Shown: one piece after another, positions 16,719-25,608 of the stretch | Numbering within the stretch: the stretch's first letter is position 1 | Layout of the letters: every line of letters begins with the position of its first letter | DNA from: Aliarcobacter butzleri | GTDB lineage: Bacteria; Campylobacterota; Campylobacteria; Campylobacterales; Arcobacteraceae | Length of the DNA: 29,335 bases | Direction of reading: 5' to 3' | NCBI GenBank assembly: GCA_012522985.1 | Contig: JAAYJJ010000064.1 | Coordinates: 1 to 29,335 of the forward strand | Made by a program: the position numbers and the translations under genes | Notes under the pieces: generated by a model | What the model saw: only the letters and a program-made list of their open reading frames with translations | Databases searched by the model: none | Told to the model about the DNA's origin: nothing

Positions 16719-19420
16719 TATCTTTCCTCTTTTTTAAGCAAAAGAATATTTATAAAAAATATTACAAAAGAGATAGCTACTAGAGCAAGAAGATCTATAT
16801 ATAGACTATCTAAGCCAATATTTTTACTAAATATCCCCCTACTTATATTCATATAATAAGAAGCAGGAAAGATATTACCCATCAAAGCAGCAACTCCTTC
16901 CAAAGAGCTTACAGGAGTAGTAAGCCCAGAAAAAGCAACTGTAGGCAAAATAGTAAAAACAGCTGCGGATGCAAGTGCTGCTATTTGGGTTTTTGTAAAT
17001 GTCGATACTATCATACCTATACCTGTAGTAGTACATAGATAAAGTAGTGTTGCAATAAAAAGTAATAAAACGCTTCCTTTAGGAATAACCTCAAAAACTA
17101 TTAAACAAATTAGAAGTAAACCACTAAAACTAATAAGTCCAACGATTATATAAGGTATTTGTTTACCCAAAATAAATTCTACTTTAGTTACAGGAGTAGT
17201 ATAAAAGTTGATTATAGAACCAAGCTCTTTTTCTCTTGCTACACTAATAGCCATCAAGATAGCTGGAATAAAGACTAAAAGCATAGGAATAATAGCTGGA
17301 ATCATAGAATATATACTTTTAAAGTCTTGATTATATCTATATCTAGCTTGTATATCAACTAAGGAGCTTTTATTTTCTTGATAAAGATGAAGAAGATAAT
17401 CAAAATGTAATCCTTGAACATACCCTTTTATAGTCTCAGCCCTAAAAGCTTGAGTTCCATCTATCCATACTCCTATTTGTGTTTGCTTGCCTTTTAATAA
17501 ATCTTTGGCAAAATTTGGAGGTATCTCTATAGCTAGGTTGATTTGACCAGACTTTAGCTTATAATCTAGATCTTCATAAGAGCTTAGTTCATTTTGTTCT
17601 ATAAAATACCTTGAGCCTGAGATATTGTGAATATAGTCCCTACTTTGAGGTGTTTTATCATGATCTAATACAGCAAATTTAAGATTTTCTACATCCATAC
17701 TTATACCATAACCCATAACAAGCATTAATATAATAGTACCAAAAAAAGCAAAAACAACCCTTATAGGATCTTTGATAAGCTCTAAATACTCTTTATTGGC
17801 ATATCCAAAAGCTCTAATAAAAGAAAATCTTTTTTCATTGTTTTTTATTGATGGTTTTAGATAATTGCTATTATTATTACTTATAGATATATTTTCATCT
17901 TCTTGAGTTAGATACTCTATAAAAGCCTCTTCTAAGTCATTTTTTCTTTTATTTTGCATAAGTTTCAAAGGAGTATCACTGGCCAATACCTTACCTTGAT
18001 GCATCAAAGAAATTCTATCGCATCTTGATCCTTCATTCATAAAGTGAGTTGATATAAAGATAGTAACTCCATCTTTTCTAGAAAGCTGCAATAAAAATTC
18101 CCAAAATATATCTCTTGATATTGGATCTACTCCAGAAGTTGGCTCATCTAGTATTAACATTTTTGGTTTATGAATAACAGCAGTGGCTAAAGAGAGTCTT
18201 TGTTTGATACCAAGAGGTAAATCAGCTACTAAATACTCTTCATATTCTTGAAGCATAAAATACTCCAAAGACTCTTTTATTGCATCTTTTATCTTAGATG
18301 ATTCAATCTGATATAGTTTTGCATGAAGCAAAAGGTTCTCTTTTACGCTTAAATCATTGTATAATGAAAAAGATTGAGTCATATATCCTACATTTTTTCG
18401 CAAATGTAAATCATTGGATTGTATAGGCTTTCCAAAAAGTTCTATTTCACCACTTGAGGCTTTTAAAAGTCCTGTTAGCATCTTCATAGTAGTTGTCTTA
18501 CCACAACCATTTGATCCCAAAAATCCAAATATTTCACCCTCTTTTATCTCAAATGAAACATTATTTACAGCTATAAAATCACCAAATTTCATAGTAAGGT
18601 TTGATGCTTTTATAACTGTTTGTTTATCATTAAAACTATATTTTTGAGTACTATTTAAAAACTCTAAATTTTTATTAGACTCCACTTGCATAAGTTTAAT
18701 AAAAGCTTCATCTATATTATTTGTATTGGTTTGTTCTAAAAGCTCTTTTGGAGCTAAATTTGCCAATATTTTACCATTATTTATAGCTATAATAGTATCA
18801 AAAAGCAAGGCCTCTTGCATATATGCTGTTGATACTATGATGGTCATATCTGGATTTTGTTTTTGGATTGAGTTTATTAAGTTCCAAAAATCTCTTCTTG
18901 ATAGTGGATCTATTCCTGTTGTTGGCTCATCTAGTATAAGAAGCTTAGGGCTATGTACCAATGCACAACAAAGTCCTAATTTTTGCTTCATTCCCCCAGA
19001 AAGCTTTCCTGCAAGTCTATCTTTAAATTGATATAAACCAATAGCTTTTAAAAGAGTCTCTATAGTTTTTGCTCTATCTTTTTTATCTTTATTGAAAAGT
19101 TTTGCAAAAAAATCAACATTTTCATATACGCTTAGACTAAAATAGAGATTTTTACCAAGTCCTTGAGCCATATATGCTATTTTTGAGTATATTTTTGATT
19201 TTTGATTTTTCTTTGTTATATCATATCCAAAAACTTCAACACTACCACTTTTTGGAGTTTTTGCCCCTGCTAATATAGATAAAAGTGTAGATTTACCAAC
19301 ACCATCAGGCCCTACTAAGGCTATGGTTTGTCCTTTTTTAAGATCTATATTAATATTATCTAGTGCTTGGATATTTTTATAAAAATATGAAAGATTTTCT
19401 ACCTTTACAATATTTTGCAT
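16718..19420 (-). CDS. RbbA-like ABC protein: two ATPase domains fused to a permease
   Basis: The 900-residue protein matches RbbA/YhiH (about 910 residues) in length and order. ATPase domain 1 (residues 1-230) has Walker A GPDGVGKS (37-44), signature LSGGM (140-144) and Walker B LLILDEP, but Ala199 replaces the H-loop His (VSTAYMQEA). ATPase domain 2 (~265-500) has Walker A GSNGCGKT (~303), a degenerate signature LPLGIKQRLSLA (~400), Walker B LLILDEP-like MLILDEP and an intact H-loop His (ISTHFMNEG). An ABC-2 permease with six membrane segments fills residues ~555-900. Work on E. coli RbbA describes ribosome association; whether that holds here is not shown. The ATG lies two bases after the stop of the HlyD gene, and the end overlaps the YhhJ-like gene, so the three form one exporter operon. 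Confidence 0.92.
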   Translation of the reverse strand: MQNIVKVENLSYFYKNIQALDNINIDLKKGQTIALVGPDGVGKSTLLSILAGAKTPKSGSVEVFGYDITKKNQKSKIYSKIAYMAQGLGKNLYFSLSVYENVDFFAKLFNKDKKDRAKTIETLLKAIGLYQFKDRLAGKLSGGMKQKLGLCCALVHSPKLLILDEPTTGIDPLSRRDFWNLINSIQKQNPDMTIIVSTAYMQEALLFDTIIAINNGKILANLAPKELLEQTNTNNIDEAFIKLMQVESNKNLEFLNSTQKYSFNDKQTVIKASNLTMKFGDFIAVNNVSFEIKEGEIFGFLGSNGCGKTTTMKMLTGLLKASSGEIELFGKPIQSNDLHLRKNVGYMTQSFSLYNDLSVKENLLLHAKLYQIESSKIKDAIKESLEYFMLQEYEEYLVADLPLGIKQRLSLATAVIHKPKMLILDEPTSGVDPISRDIFWEFLLQLSRKDGVTIFISTHFMNEGSRCDRISLMHQGKVLASDTPLKLMQNKRKNDLEEAFIEYLTQEDENISISNNNSNYLKPSIKNNEKRFSFIRAFGYANKEYLELIKDPIRVVFAFFGTIILMLVMGYGISMDVENLKFAVLDHDKTPQSRDYIHNISGSRYFIEQNELSSYEDLDYKLKSGQINLAIEIPPNFAKDLLKGKQTQIGVWIDGTQAFRAETIKGYVQGLHFDYLLHLYQENKSSLVDIQARYRYNQDFKSIYSMIPAIIPMLLVFIPAILMAISVAREKELGSIINFYTTPVTKVEFILGKQIPYIIVGLISFSGLLLICLIVFEVIPKGSVLLLFIATLLYLCTTTGIGMIVSTFTKTQIAALASAAVFTILPTVAFSGLTTPVSSLEGVAALMGNIFPASYYMNISRGIFSKNIGLDSLYIDLLALVAISFVIFFINILLLKKEER

Positions 19421-19422
19421 TA

Positions 19423-20412
19423 TTATTTATTGTTATATTTTGGTACATTTTCCAAAAACTCAGGCCAATTTTCACTACTATCAAGCTTAATATATGATAC
19501 TCCTGGCAAACCAACTCGTATATCTTTTATATATGTTTTTAAGAGATCATAATCAATAGAAGCTTTAACCTTAAACATTAATTTCTCTCTTTCATCTTTT
19601 GTCTCTATTTGCTTTGGTGTAAATTGAGCCTGAGGTGATATATATGTAACTTTTGCTGGTAAAGCTATATTTGGATAGGCATCTAAAACTACTCTTACTT
19701 GAGTATCATATCCTACTACTCCTGCTTGTGAAGTAGGTAAAAATATATTCATATAAGTATCAAGAATATCTAAAACAACAGCTACTTTTTGCCCTGCAAA
19801 AATCATCTCTCCATCTTGATATAGCTTATATAATACCCTACCCTCAACAGGTGAATATAAAACAGATTCATCTAGATTTGTTTTTATAACTTCTGCTTCA
19901 GCTATAGCCGAACTTATAGAAGCATCAGCAGCCGATACTGCTGCTTTTATAGCTTGTAAAGCTGCTTTTGTACTATTGTATGTGGTTTCATCTTGATGAT
20001 ATTGAAGTTGAGAGATACTATCTGTTTTATAAAGCTTTTTAGATCTTTCATAGTTTTCTTTTGCTAGTTTTAACTCACTATTTTTTTGATCAAGTAATGC
20101 TATTTGATAGTTTTTATTCTCTTTTACTTGATTTATAGCAAAAAGTGCTGCTTGATATTTTGCTTCTAGCTCTTTTGTATCTAGTTTTGCTATTATTTGA
20201 TTTTTTTCAACAAAATCACCCTCTTTTACATAAACTTGTAGTAGTTTTCCTGTAATTTTAGGAGTAATATCAACTTGTGTTGCTTCTATTCTTCCATTGC
20301 TATATACAAACTTTTCACTATTTGTAAGATTTGCATTTTTAAGTTCAAAATACTTAAAAGATAAAACAATTAATAAAATAAATGCAAAAATCGTTAATAA
20401 ATTTCTAATCAT
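19423..20412 (-). CDS. HlyD-family periplasmic adaptor of the RbbA/YhhJ exporter
   Basis: This 329-residue membrane fusion protein is anchored by one N-terminal membrane segment (about residues 4-24, LLTIFAFILLIVLSFKYF). It contains a lipoyl-like half (LQVYVKEGDFVEKNQIIAKL), an alpha-helical hairpin (about 75-180), the second half (YSPVEGRVLYKLYQDGEMI) and a beta-barrel domain. It corresponds to YhiI-type adaptors that pair with RbbA/YhhJ. The ATG is preceded by GGAGACTTT, a strong ribosome binding site. It begins 24 bases after the cheB stop on the same strand, so it may be read through from the chemotaxis genes, although nothing else links the functions. It is distinct from the adaptor of the type I secretion operon at the left end. 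Confidence 0.92.
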   Translation of the reverse strand: MIRNLLTIFAFILLIVLSFKYFELKNANLTNSEKFVYSNGRIEATQVDITPKITGKLLQVYVKEGDFVEKNQIIAKLDTKELEAKYQAALFAINQVKENKNYQIALLDQKNSELKLAKENYERSKKLYKTDSISQLQYHQDETTYNSTKAALQAIKAAVSAADASISSAIAEAEVIKTNLDESVLYSPVEGRVLYKLYQDGEMIFAGQKVAVVLDILDTYMNIFLPTSQAGVVGYDTQVRVVLDAYPNIALPAKVTYISPQAQFTPKQIETKDEREKLMFKVKASIDYDLLKTYIKDIRVGLPGVSYIKLDSSENWPEFLENVPKYNNK

Positions 20413-20436
20413 AAAGTCTCCAATTTATGATAGATT

Positions 20437-21531
20437 TTATTTTCTTTTATTATTTGAAAACTCTATCATATATGTTGCTATATCGTCAAGATGGCAAATA
20501 TCTTTTACAGCTCCTGCTTCTATAGCCTTAGCTGGCATTCCAAATACTACACAACTCTCTTCATTTTGAGCTACAGTATAAGCACCATTATCAAAAAGCT
20601 CCCTCATTCCTATAGATCCATCATCTCCCATACCTGTCATCATAATAGCCATAGAGTTTCCACCTACACTATTATTCATACTTCTAAACATTATATCAAC
20701 ACTTGGCTTATGTCTGCTAACTTTTACTGTATCTAATAAGACTATTTTATAACTATTATCTTTTTGTTTTTCTATAGTTAGATGTTTATTTCCTGGTGCT
20801 AGATATGCATGGGATTTTTCCAAAATCATACCATCTTCTGCTTCATAAACCCTAAGTTGTGAGTTTTGATCCAACCTTTGTGCAAATGAGTTGGAAAAAC
20901 CATAAGGAATATGTTGAGTTATAATAATAGGTGGTAATCCTGTAGGTAGATTGGCAAAAACTTTAAGCAAAGATTCTACTCCACCAGTAGAAGAGCCTAT
21001 ACCTATTACTCTAGGACCTCCTATAAGTGCTGGTTTTTTAGGCAAAACTTCATCAGGATGAATTTTTCTTTCAACTTCAATATTAGTCCCAACTTTTTTT
21101 GCTATATCTTTTGGAGTTTTTGTACCTTTTGGTTTTTTTAGAGTATATCTTTTAAGTAAAAAGGTAAGATTTAGTAAATTTTCTTTTATTCTTTTTCCAA
21201 AATCTTCCATAGTTTCACCCTGCTCTGGCTTGGATATAAATCCTACTGCACCATCATTAAAGATATCATTACCCCTTACACCCTCTCCTGATACTACAAC
21301 TGCTGGCATAGGATGAAGTCTCATAAGGTTCCTAAGAAAGGTTACTCCATCCATTTTTGGCATATTGATATCAATAGTTACCAAATCTGGTTCATACTCT
21401 TTAATCTTCTCTCTTGCATCATAAGCATCTGTTGCGGTATCAATAACCCTAAATTCATCAACTTTATTAATCAAATCTGTTAAAATTCTTCTCATAGAAG
21501 GAGAATCATCAATAATTAAAACTGTGTACAT
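20437..21531 (-). CDS. cheB: Chemotaxis response regulator methylesterase CheB
   Basis: CheB removes methyl groups from chemoreceptors and deamidates glutamines, and is activated by phosphate from CheA. Residues ~1-120 are a receiver domain with phospho-acceptor Asp54 (VTIDINMPKMDG) and the switch Lys in ISKPE. The C-terminal esterase has the triad Ser181 (GSSTGG), His207 (QHIPYGF) and Asp304 (TGMGDDGS). The linker (about 130-170) is Lys-rich. Length of 364 residues is typical of full CheB, unlike the receiver-less CheB of Campylobacter jejuni and similar species. The ATG has GGAAG upstream and starts 18 bases after the cheD stop. It is the last of five consecutive chemotaxis genes. Confidence 0.97.
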   Translation of the reverse strand: MYTVLIIDDSPSMRRILTDLINKVDEFRVIDTATDAYDAREKIKEYEPDLVTIDINMPKMDGVTFLRNLMRLHPMPAVVVSGEGVRGNDIFNDGAVGFISKPEQGETMEDFGKRIKENLLNLTFLLKRYTLKKPKGTKTPKDIAKKVGTNIEVERKIHPDEVLPKKPALIGGPRVIGIGSSTGGVESLLKVFANLPTGLPPIIITQHIPYGFSNSFAQRLDQNSQLRVYEAEDGMILEKSHAYLAPGNKHLTIEKQKDNSYKIVLLDTVKVSRHKPSVDIMFRSMNNSVGGNSMAIMMTGMGDDGSIGMRELFDNGAYTVAQNEESCVVFGMPAKAIEAGAVKDICHLDDIATYMIEFSNNKRK

Positions 21532-21549
21532 TTTTTAACTTCCATCATA

Positions 21550-22224
21550 TCAAAAAAGCTCAATTTCCATTTTTGGCTCAGCTTTGAGGTTAGTATCAAA
21601 TAGATCAACCCCACCAACATACTCTTTAATAACAGGAGCTTTTGATATCTCTGTTTGCAATCTTGACTCTTCAGCAATAATTTTTGCATCAGTTTCACCT
21701 TTTTGAGTTACTTTAATAAAAGTATCAAAGTCCTCAGTAAGAAGTATTAATCTTCCATGCTCTCCTCTAATATGCTCTGACATTATCTTAAAGCCCTCAG
21801 ATCTACAAAAGTCTTTTGCAAAGTTTACATTTCTCATACCTATAGTATCTCTTGATTGTCCAAGTTTCATAACATCAGCTCCACCAGCTATTTTGGCAAT
21901 CATATTTTGTTTTCTACAACCCAATTTATACATCTCATTGAGCATAGCCTCAACAGAGTATAGTCCATATTTCATATCCTCTTTAGAACTACTTGTGTGA
22001 GGTAATAAAAAGTGATTCATTGATTTTATTTTTAAAACTGTATCATAAAACATAACTGCAACACAAGAACCAAGAAGTGTTTTAAAGGCTATTTGTTCAA
22101 GATCATTTCCTACAGCAAACTCTCCACCTATTACAGTGTGAACCAAATAACCTTTGACTTTTTGGGTAAATCGTGAGTTAGAAACTTTTTCAATACTACC
22201 ATCTTTGTGTCCAACAATAATCAA
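21550..22224 (-). CDS. cheD: Chemoreceptor glutamine deamidase CheD
   Basis: CheD deamidates specific glutamines of chemoreceptors and in some species modulates CheC phosphatase. The catalytic Cys54 (TLLGSCVAV) and His71 (MNHFLLP) are present with the 17-residue spacing seen in Thermotoga CheD. The IAGGADVM segment is also conserved. At 224 residues it is longer than the usual ~160-200, because of an extended N-terminus and a C-terminal tail of ~40 residues that I cannot assign. The start is a TTG at 22224-22222 that overlaps the cheR TGA and has AAGGA six bases upstream, so translation is coupled to cheR. Confidence 0.95.
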   Translation of the reverse strand: MIIVGHKDGSIEKVSNSRFTQKVKGYLVHTVIGGEFAVGNDLEQIAFKTLLGSCVAVMFYDTVLKIKSMNHFLLPHTSSSKEDMKYGLYSVEAMLNEMYKLGCRKQNMIAKIAGGADVMKLGQSRDTIGMRNVNFAKDFCRSEGFKIMSEHIRGEHGRLILLTEDFDTFIKVTQKGETDAKIIAEESRLQTEISKAPVIKEYVGGVDLFDTNLKAEPKMEIELF

Positions 22225-23063
22225 ATAATATCCTTGTTTTTAATAAATATATTCTGTCCTATTCTTGATACATACTTGATCAAATCTTGTGGACTTTCAC
22301 TATGCCCTAAATATAGAGTACCACCTATTTTTAGATGTTTGAAAAGTTTTTTTAAAATCTTATTTTGATCTACATCACTAAAATAAATCAACACATTTCT
22401 ACAAAATATAACATCAAACTCATGTTCATCAAAAGGATAATGAGAGTCACTAAGATTCATAACCCCAAAAGTAACTATTTTTTTGTACTCATCTTTAATC
22501 TTAATTAAAATCTCTTCACCTAGAAGATTTTTTTGAACTCTTCTTTTAAAATACTTTTGTGGCCTTATCCAATCTGGAAACTCTTTTGAGCTTTTTGCAT
22601 ATCTATATACCCCATTTGCAGCATATTGTAAAACATTGGTATCTATATCAGTTGCTAAAATAGAAGCTTTTATTTTAGTGCCAAGTAGTTCTTCTGTATG
22701 AGCTACCGTCATAGCCATAGAATAAGGTTCTTCACCTGTAGAACTAGCACAACAATACATCTTTATTTCTTGATAATTATGTGCAAATTTAGGTAATACT
22801 CTATCTCTTAGATCTACAAAATGAAAATCCTCTCTAAAAAAGTGAGTTTTATTGGTAGTAAAAGAGTTTATAAACTCAGTTACATAATTACCCTCTTCTA
22901 TAGAAGAGAGCAAATCCTCAATAGAGCCATCATAAGTAGTATCTCGCTTTAGTTTTTGCAACCTATTTGCAATCATTATATCTTTATTTTCGTTTAGGGT
23001 AATCCCTGTTATTGAATAGAGTAATTTCTTTACTCTATCATGTAAATGAACTGTTTTTTGCAT
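22221..23063 (-). CDS. cheR: Chemoreceptor methyltransferase CheR
   Basis: CheR uses S-adenosylmethionine to methylate receptor glutamates, opposing CheB. A small helical N-terminal domain (about 1-75) contains the conserved TTNKTHFFRE stretch. The Rossmann-type domain has the SAM motif YCCASSTGEEPYSMAM, the acidic ribose contact ILATDID, and the catalytic-face FDVIFCRNVLIYF. The C-terminal GGTLYLGHSES is also standard. Length (280 residues) is normal. It lies between cheA and cheD, with only 18 bases to the cheA stop and an overlap with cheD. There is no C-terminal TPR extension. Confidence 0.97.
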   Translation of the reverse strand: MQKTVHLHDRVKKLLYSITGITLNENKDIMIANRLQKLKRDTTYDGSIEDLLSSIEEGNYVTEFINSFTTNKTHFFREDFHFVDLRDRVLPKFAHNYQEIKMYCCASSTGEEPYSMAMTVAHTEELLGTKIKASILATDIDTNVLQYAANGVYRYAKSSKEFPDWIRPQKYFKRRVQKNLLGEEILIKIKDEYKKIVTFGVMNLSDSHYPFDEHEFDVIFCRNVLIYFSDVDQNKILKKLFKHLKIGGTLYLGHSESPQDLIKYVSRIGQNIFIKNKDII

Positions 23064-23081
23064 AAATCTTTAATACTTATA

Positions 23082-25151
23082 TTATGATACTTTTTGCTTT
23101 TTAATATCTAATGTGCTTCTATCTACTTTTCTTTGAGCATCTATTATTCCAAGAACATCTAAAATCAGTCCTATACTTCCATCACCTCTAACTGTTGCAG
23201 CTCCAATTCCTTCAACACTTCTAAAGTTTTTATCTAGTGGCTTAACAACAACTTGATGTTGATGTAAAAACTCATCTATAAAAAGAGCAACTTTTTGATT
23301 TCCAGCTTTTACTACTATTAACATACCCTCTTCAAGGTTGGTATATTTTGGTGTAGTATCGTTAAAGAGTTGATAAAGTTTAACTACTGGTATAAACTCC
23401 TCTCTTAACATCAATAAATCCTGCGTACCATCACCTATTTTTTTGATCATCTCTTTTGTTGGTTGTAAAGACTCTACTATTGCACTAAGAGGAAGAATAA
23501 ATTTCTTCTCACCAACAGCTATATCCAAACCATCAAGAATAGCTAGAGTTAGAGGTAATACAATAGTTATAACAGTACCATATCCAAGTTCAGTTTCTAA
23601 CCTTATAATACCACCTAGTTTATGGATATTTGTTTTTACAACATCCATCCCAACGCCTCTACCAGAGACATCAGTAATAGTATCAGCAGTACTTATTCCA
23701 GCACCAAATATAAGCATAGCTTTATCATTATCATTCATTTGAGCTAGTTGATTTTCATCTATTAGCCCTTTTTCTAATGATTTTATAGCTACTTTATCAC
23801 CATCTATACCTCTACCATCATCTTTGATTGAGATTATCATTTGCCCATTTGCTTGTTCTGCACTAATACTAATAGTACCAACATCACTTTTACCTGATCT
23901 TAATCTATCTTCTGGAGTTTCTAAACCATGATCTAAAGAGTTTCTTATAATATGCATCAAGGGATCAGTTAAACCCTCTATCATAGCTTTATCTATTTCA
24001 ACAGCATCTCCATAGTGCTTGAAATCGACTTTTTTATTTAGTTTTTTAGAGATATCTCTTATAACTTTTGGGAATTTAGAGTATATAGACTCCATAGGAA
24101 CCATTCTAATACTCATAATAGAGTCTTGCATCTCTCTTATATGTCTTTCTAGTAACTCTAATCTTTCTAAAACAGATATTCTAGTTTTATCTTCTGATAT
24201 TGATGAAGCAAATTGTGTAAGCATAGCATTAGTAATAACAAGCTCTCCAACATTGCTCATAAGAGTATCTATTTTATCTAAATTAACTCTAATATTATTT
24301 GTAGCAGCCATCAAAGATGCAGGTGTTTTATTATCATTAACTTCTTTAGAATCTTTTTGTGCTACTTTTAAAGACTCTTTTTTTACTATAGGTGCTTTTG
24401 TTTGTGGTTTAGATGGCTCATTTTCTATAGGTTTTTGTTGTTCTATTTGATGATCTAGTTCATTATTATCTGGTGTTATTTCAAAATCATTATCAAAAAA
24501 TCCAAAATTATCATTCTCTTCATAATCTTTCATAGATACAGATGGTGCAGTTCTACTTTTGATATCAAGTTCTTTATCATAAAAACCAAAAGCCTCCAAA
24601 TCTTGATACTCTTCTTTAAAAAATCCATAAGCACTATTAAACTTACTTGGATCAATACTAGTATCAAAAAATCCTATCATATCATCATCTGTAGATGGAT
24701 TTTTTTCAGCTGTGTTGCTATTGTTTGAAGATTGTTGTGATATATGTGTTCCGCTTAAATACCCCTTTATCTCATCAAGAAGTGAAGCAGTCATTTTATC
24801 AAGAAGCTCTTTATCTAGCTCATTTGCCATTTCCAATCTTAAAAGCTCTTTCATCACATCCATACAATCTATCAGAGTACTTGCCATTTCAGGAACAAAC
24901 TCTATAGAGTGATTTCTTAGTTTATCCATCATGTTTTCAACTTCATGTGTAAAACTAGCAAAATGAGTTAGCTCAACAGAAGCTCCACTTCCTTTTAGAG
25001 TATGAACATCTCTAAAAAGTTGTCCCATCTGCTCATTAGTCAATGAACCATTATTTTCTGCTTCCAAAAGAACATTATCGGCTGATTCAAAGAGTTCAAC
25101 CGCTTCTTCCATAAACATCTCTCTATACATCGAAATATCAAAACCAGCCAT
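23082..25151 (-). CDS. cheA: Chemotaxis histidine kinase CheA with repeated linker motifs
   Basis: CheA is the receptor-coupled kinase that phosphorylates CheY and CheB. Domains: P1 Hpt (1-~130) with phospho-accepting His50 (FRDVHTLKGSGAS); a ~150-residue acidic linker; P3 dimerisation (~284-345); P4 ATPase (~350-525) with NSLDHG, DDGRGID and SGRGVGMDVV; and P5 CheW-like (~535-680). It lacks the C-terminal receiver of the CheA-Y fusion typical of Campylobacter and Helicobacter. I see no folded P2 domain. Instead the linker holds four copies of an aromatic motif: GFFD at 160, GFFK at 176, GFYD at 189 and GFFD at 217, each in an acidic setting. The ATG follows AAAGGTTGGATT and lies 20 bases after cheY. 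Confidence 0.97.
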   Translation of the reverse strand: MAGFDISMYREMFMEEAVELFESADNVLLEAENNGSLTNEQMGQLFRDVHTLKGSGASVELTHFASFTHEVENMMDKLRNHSIEFVPEMASTLIDCMDVMKELLRLEMANELDKELLDKMTASLLDEIKGYLSGTHISQQSSNNSNTAEKNPSTDDDMIGFFDTSIDPSKFNSAYGFFKEEYQDLEAFGFYDKELDIKSRTAPSVSMKDYEENDNFGFFDNDFEITPDNNELDHQIEQQKPIENEPSKPQTKAPIVKKESLKVAQKDSKEVNDNKTPASLMAATNNIRVNLDKIDTLMSNVGELVITNAMLTQFASSISEDKTRISVLERLELLERHIREMQDSIMSIRMVPMESIYSKFPKVIRDISKKLNKKVDFKHYGDAVEIDKAMIEGLTDPLMHIIRNSLDHGLETPEDRLRSGKSDVGTISISAEQANGQMIISIKDDGRGIDGDKVAIKSLEKGLIDENQLAQMNDNDKAMLIFGAGISTADTITDVSGRGVGMDVVKTNIHKLGGIIRLETELGYGTVITIVLPLTLAILDGLDIAVGEKKFILPLSAIVESLQPTKEMIKKIGDGTQDLLMLREEFIPVVKLYQLFNDTTPKYTNLEEGMLIVVKAGNQKVALFIDEFLHQHQVVVKPLDKNFRSVEGIGAATVRGDGSIGLILDVLGIIDAQRKVDRSTLDIKKQKVS

Positions 25152-25171
25152 AATCCAACCTTTTTATTGTT

Positions 25172-25540
25172 TTATTTGCTTAACACAATATTTACTGCTT
25201 TTAGTAACTGATCAGGAACAAAAGGTTTTACTATCCATCCTGTTGCTCCAGCAGCCTTACCTCTAGCTTTCATTTCATCACTTCTTTCTGTAGTTAAAAC
25301 CAAAATAGGTTTACTTCTATATTGACTTAACTTTCTAAGCTCTACTATTAGTGTTAGTCCATCCATATTTGGCATATTAATATCAGTTATTATCAAATCA
25401 AAGGTAGTAGCTTTGGCCTTTTCAAGTCCATCTACACCATCAACAGCCTCAACTACATCACTATAGCCACCCTCACTTAGAGCATAACTTAACATATCTC
25501 TCAACATTGTAGAATCATCAACAATCAATAATTTCGCCAT
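25172..25540 (-). CDS. cheY: Chemotaxis response regulator CheY
   Basis: This stand-alone receiver domain of 122 residues carries the CheA signal. The acidic pocket is Asp8/Asp9, the phospho-acceptor is Asp53 (IITDINMPNMDG), the switch Thr is Thr83 (VLTTE) and the conserved Lys is Lys105 in GWIVKPF. A Trp occupies the position equivalent to Tyr106 of E. coli CheY, common in CheY proteins of non-enteric CheA systems. It is the first gene of the chemotaxis cluster. The ATG has a strong ribosome binding site (AAGGGGATTTT). Since CheA here has no receiver of its own, this CheY is the natural partner, though other CheY proteins may exist elsewhere in the genome. Confidence 0.95.
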   Translation of the reverse strand: MAKLLIVDDSTMLRDMLSYALSEGGYSDVVEAVDGVDGLEKAKATTFDLIITDINMPNMDGLTLIVELRKLSQYRSKPILVLTTERSDEMKARGKAAGATGWIVKPFVPDQLLKAVNIVLSK

Positions 25541-25561
25541 AAAATCCCCTTAGCATTACTA

Positions 25562-25570
25562 ATATTAGCA
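25562..25570 (-). promoter_or_regulatory. Possible promoter of the chemotaxis gene cluster
   Basis: In the 68-bp gap between pnp and cheY the minus strand reads TGCTAATAT, an extended -10-like element 22 bases before the cheY ATG. No good -35 box is seen. Initiation here would leave a very short leader before the AAGGGG ribosome binding site. Read-through from pnp is an alternative because I see no terminator hairpin in this gap. Confidence 0.3.
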
Positions 25571-25608
25571 TATCTTTTGATATATTAACATAAATTAACT
25601 TTAAAATA

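Noticed and set aside
24019-24450. Plus-strand open frame of 143 codons opposite cheA
   Set aside because: It is the reverse reading of the CheA linker and P3/P4 region, where the CheA frame has strong family motifs. It shows no independent coding signal.
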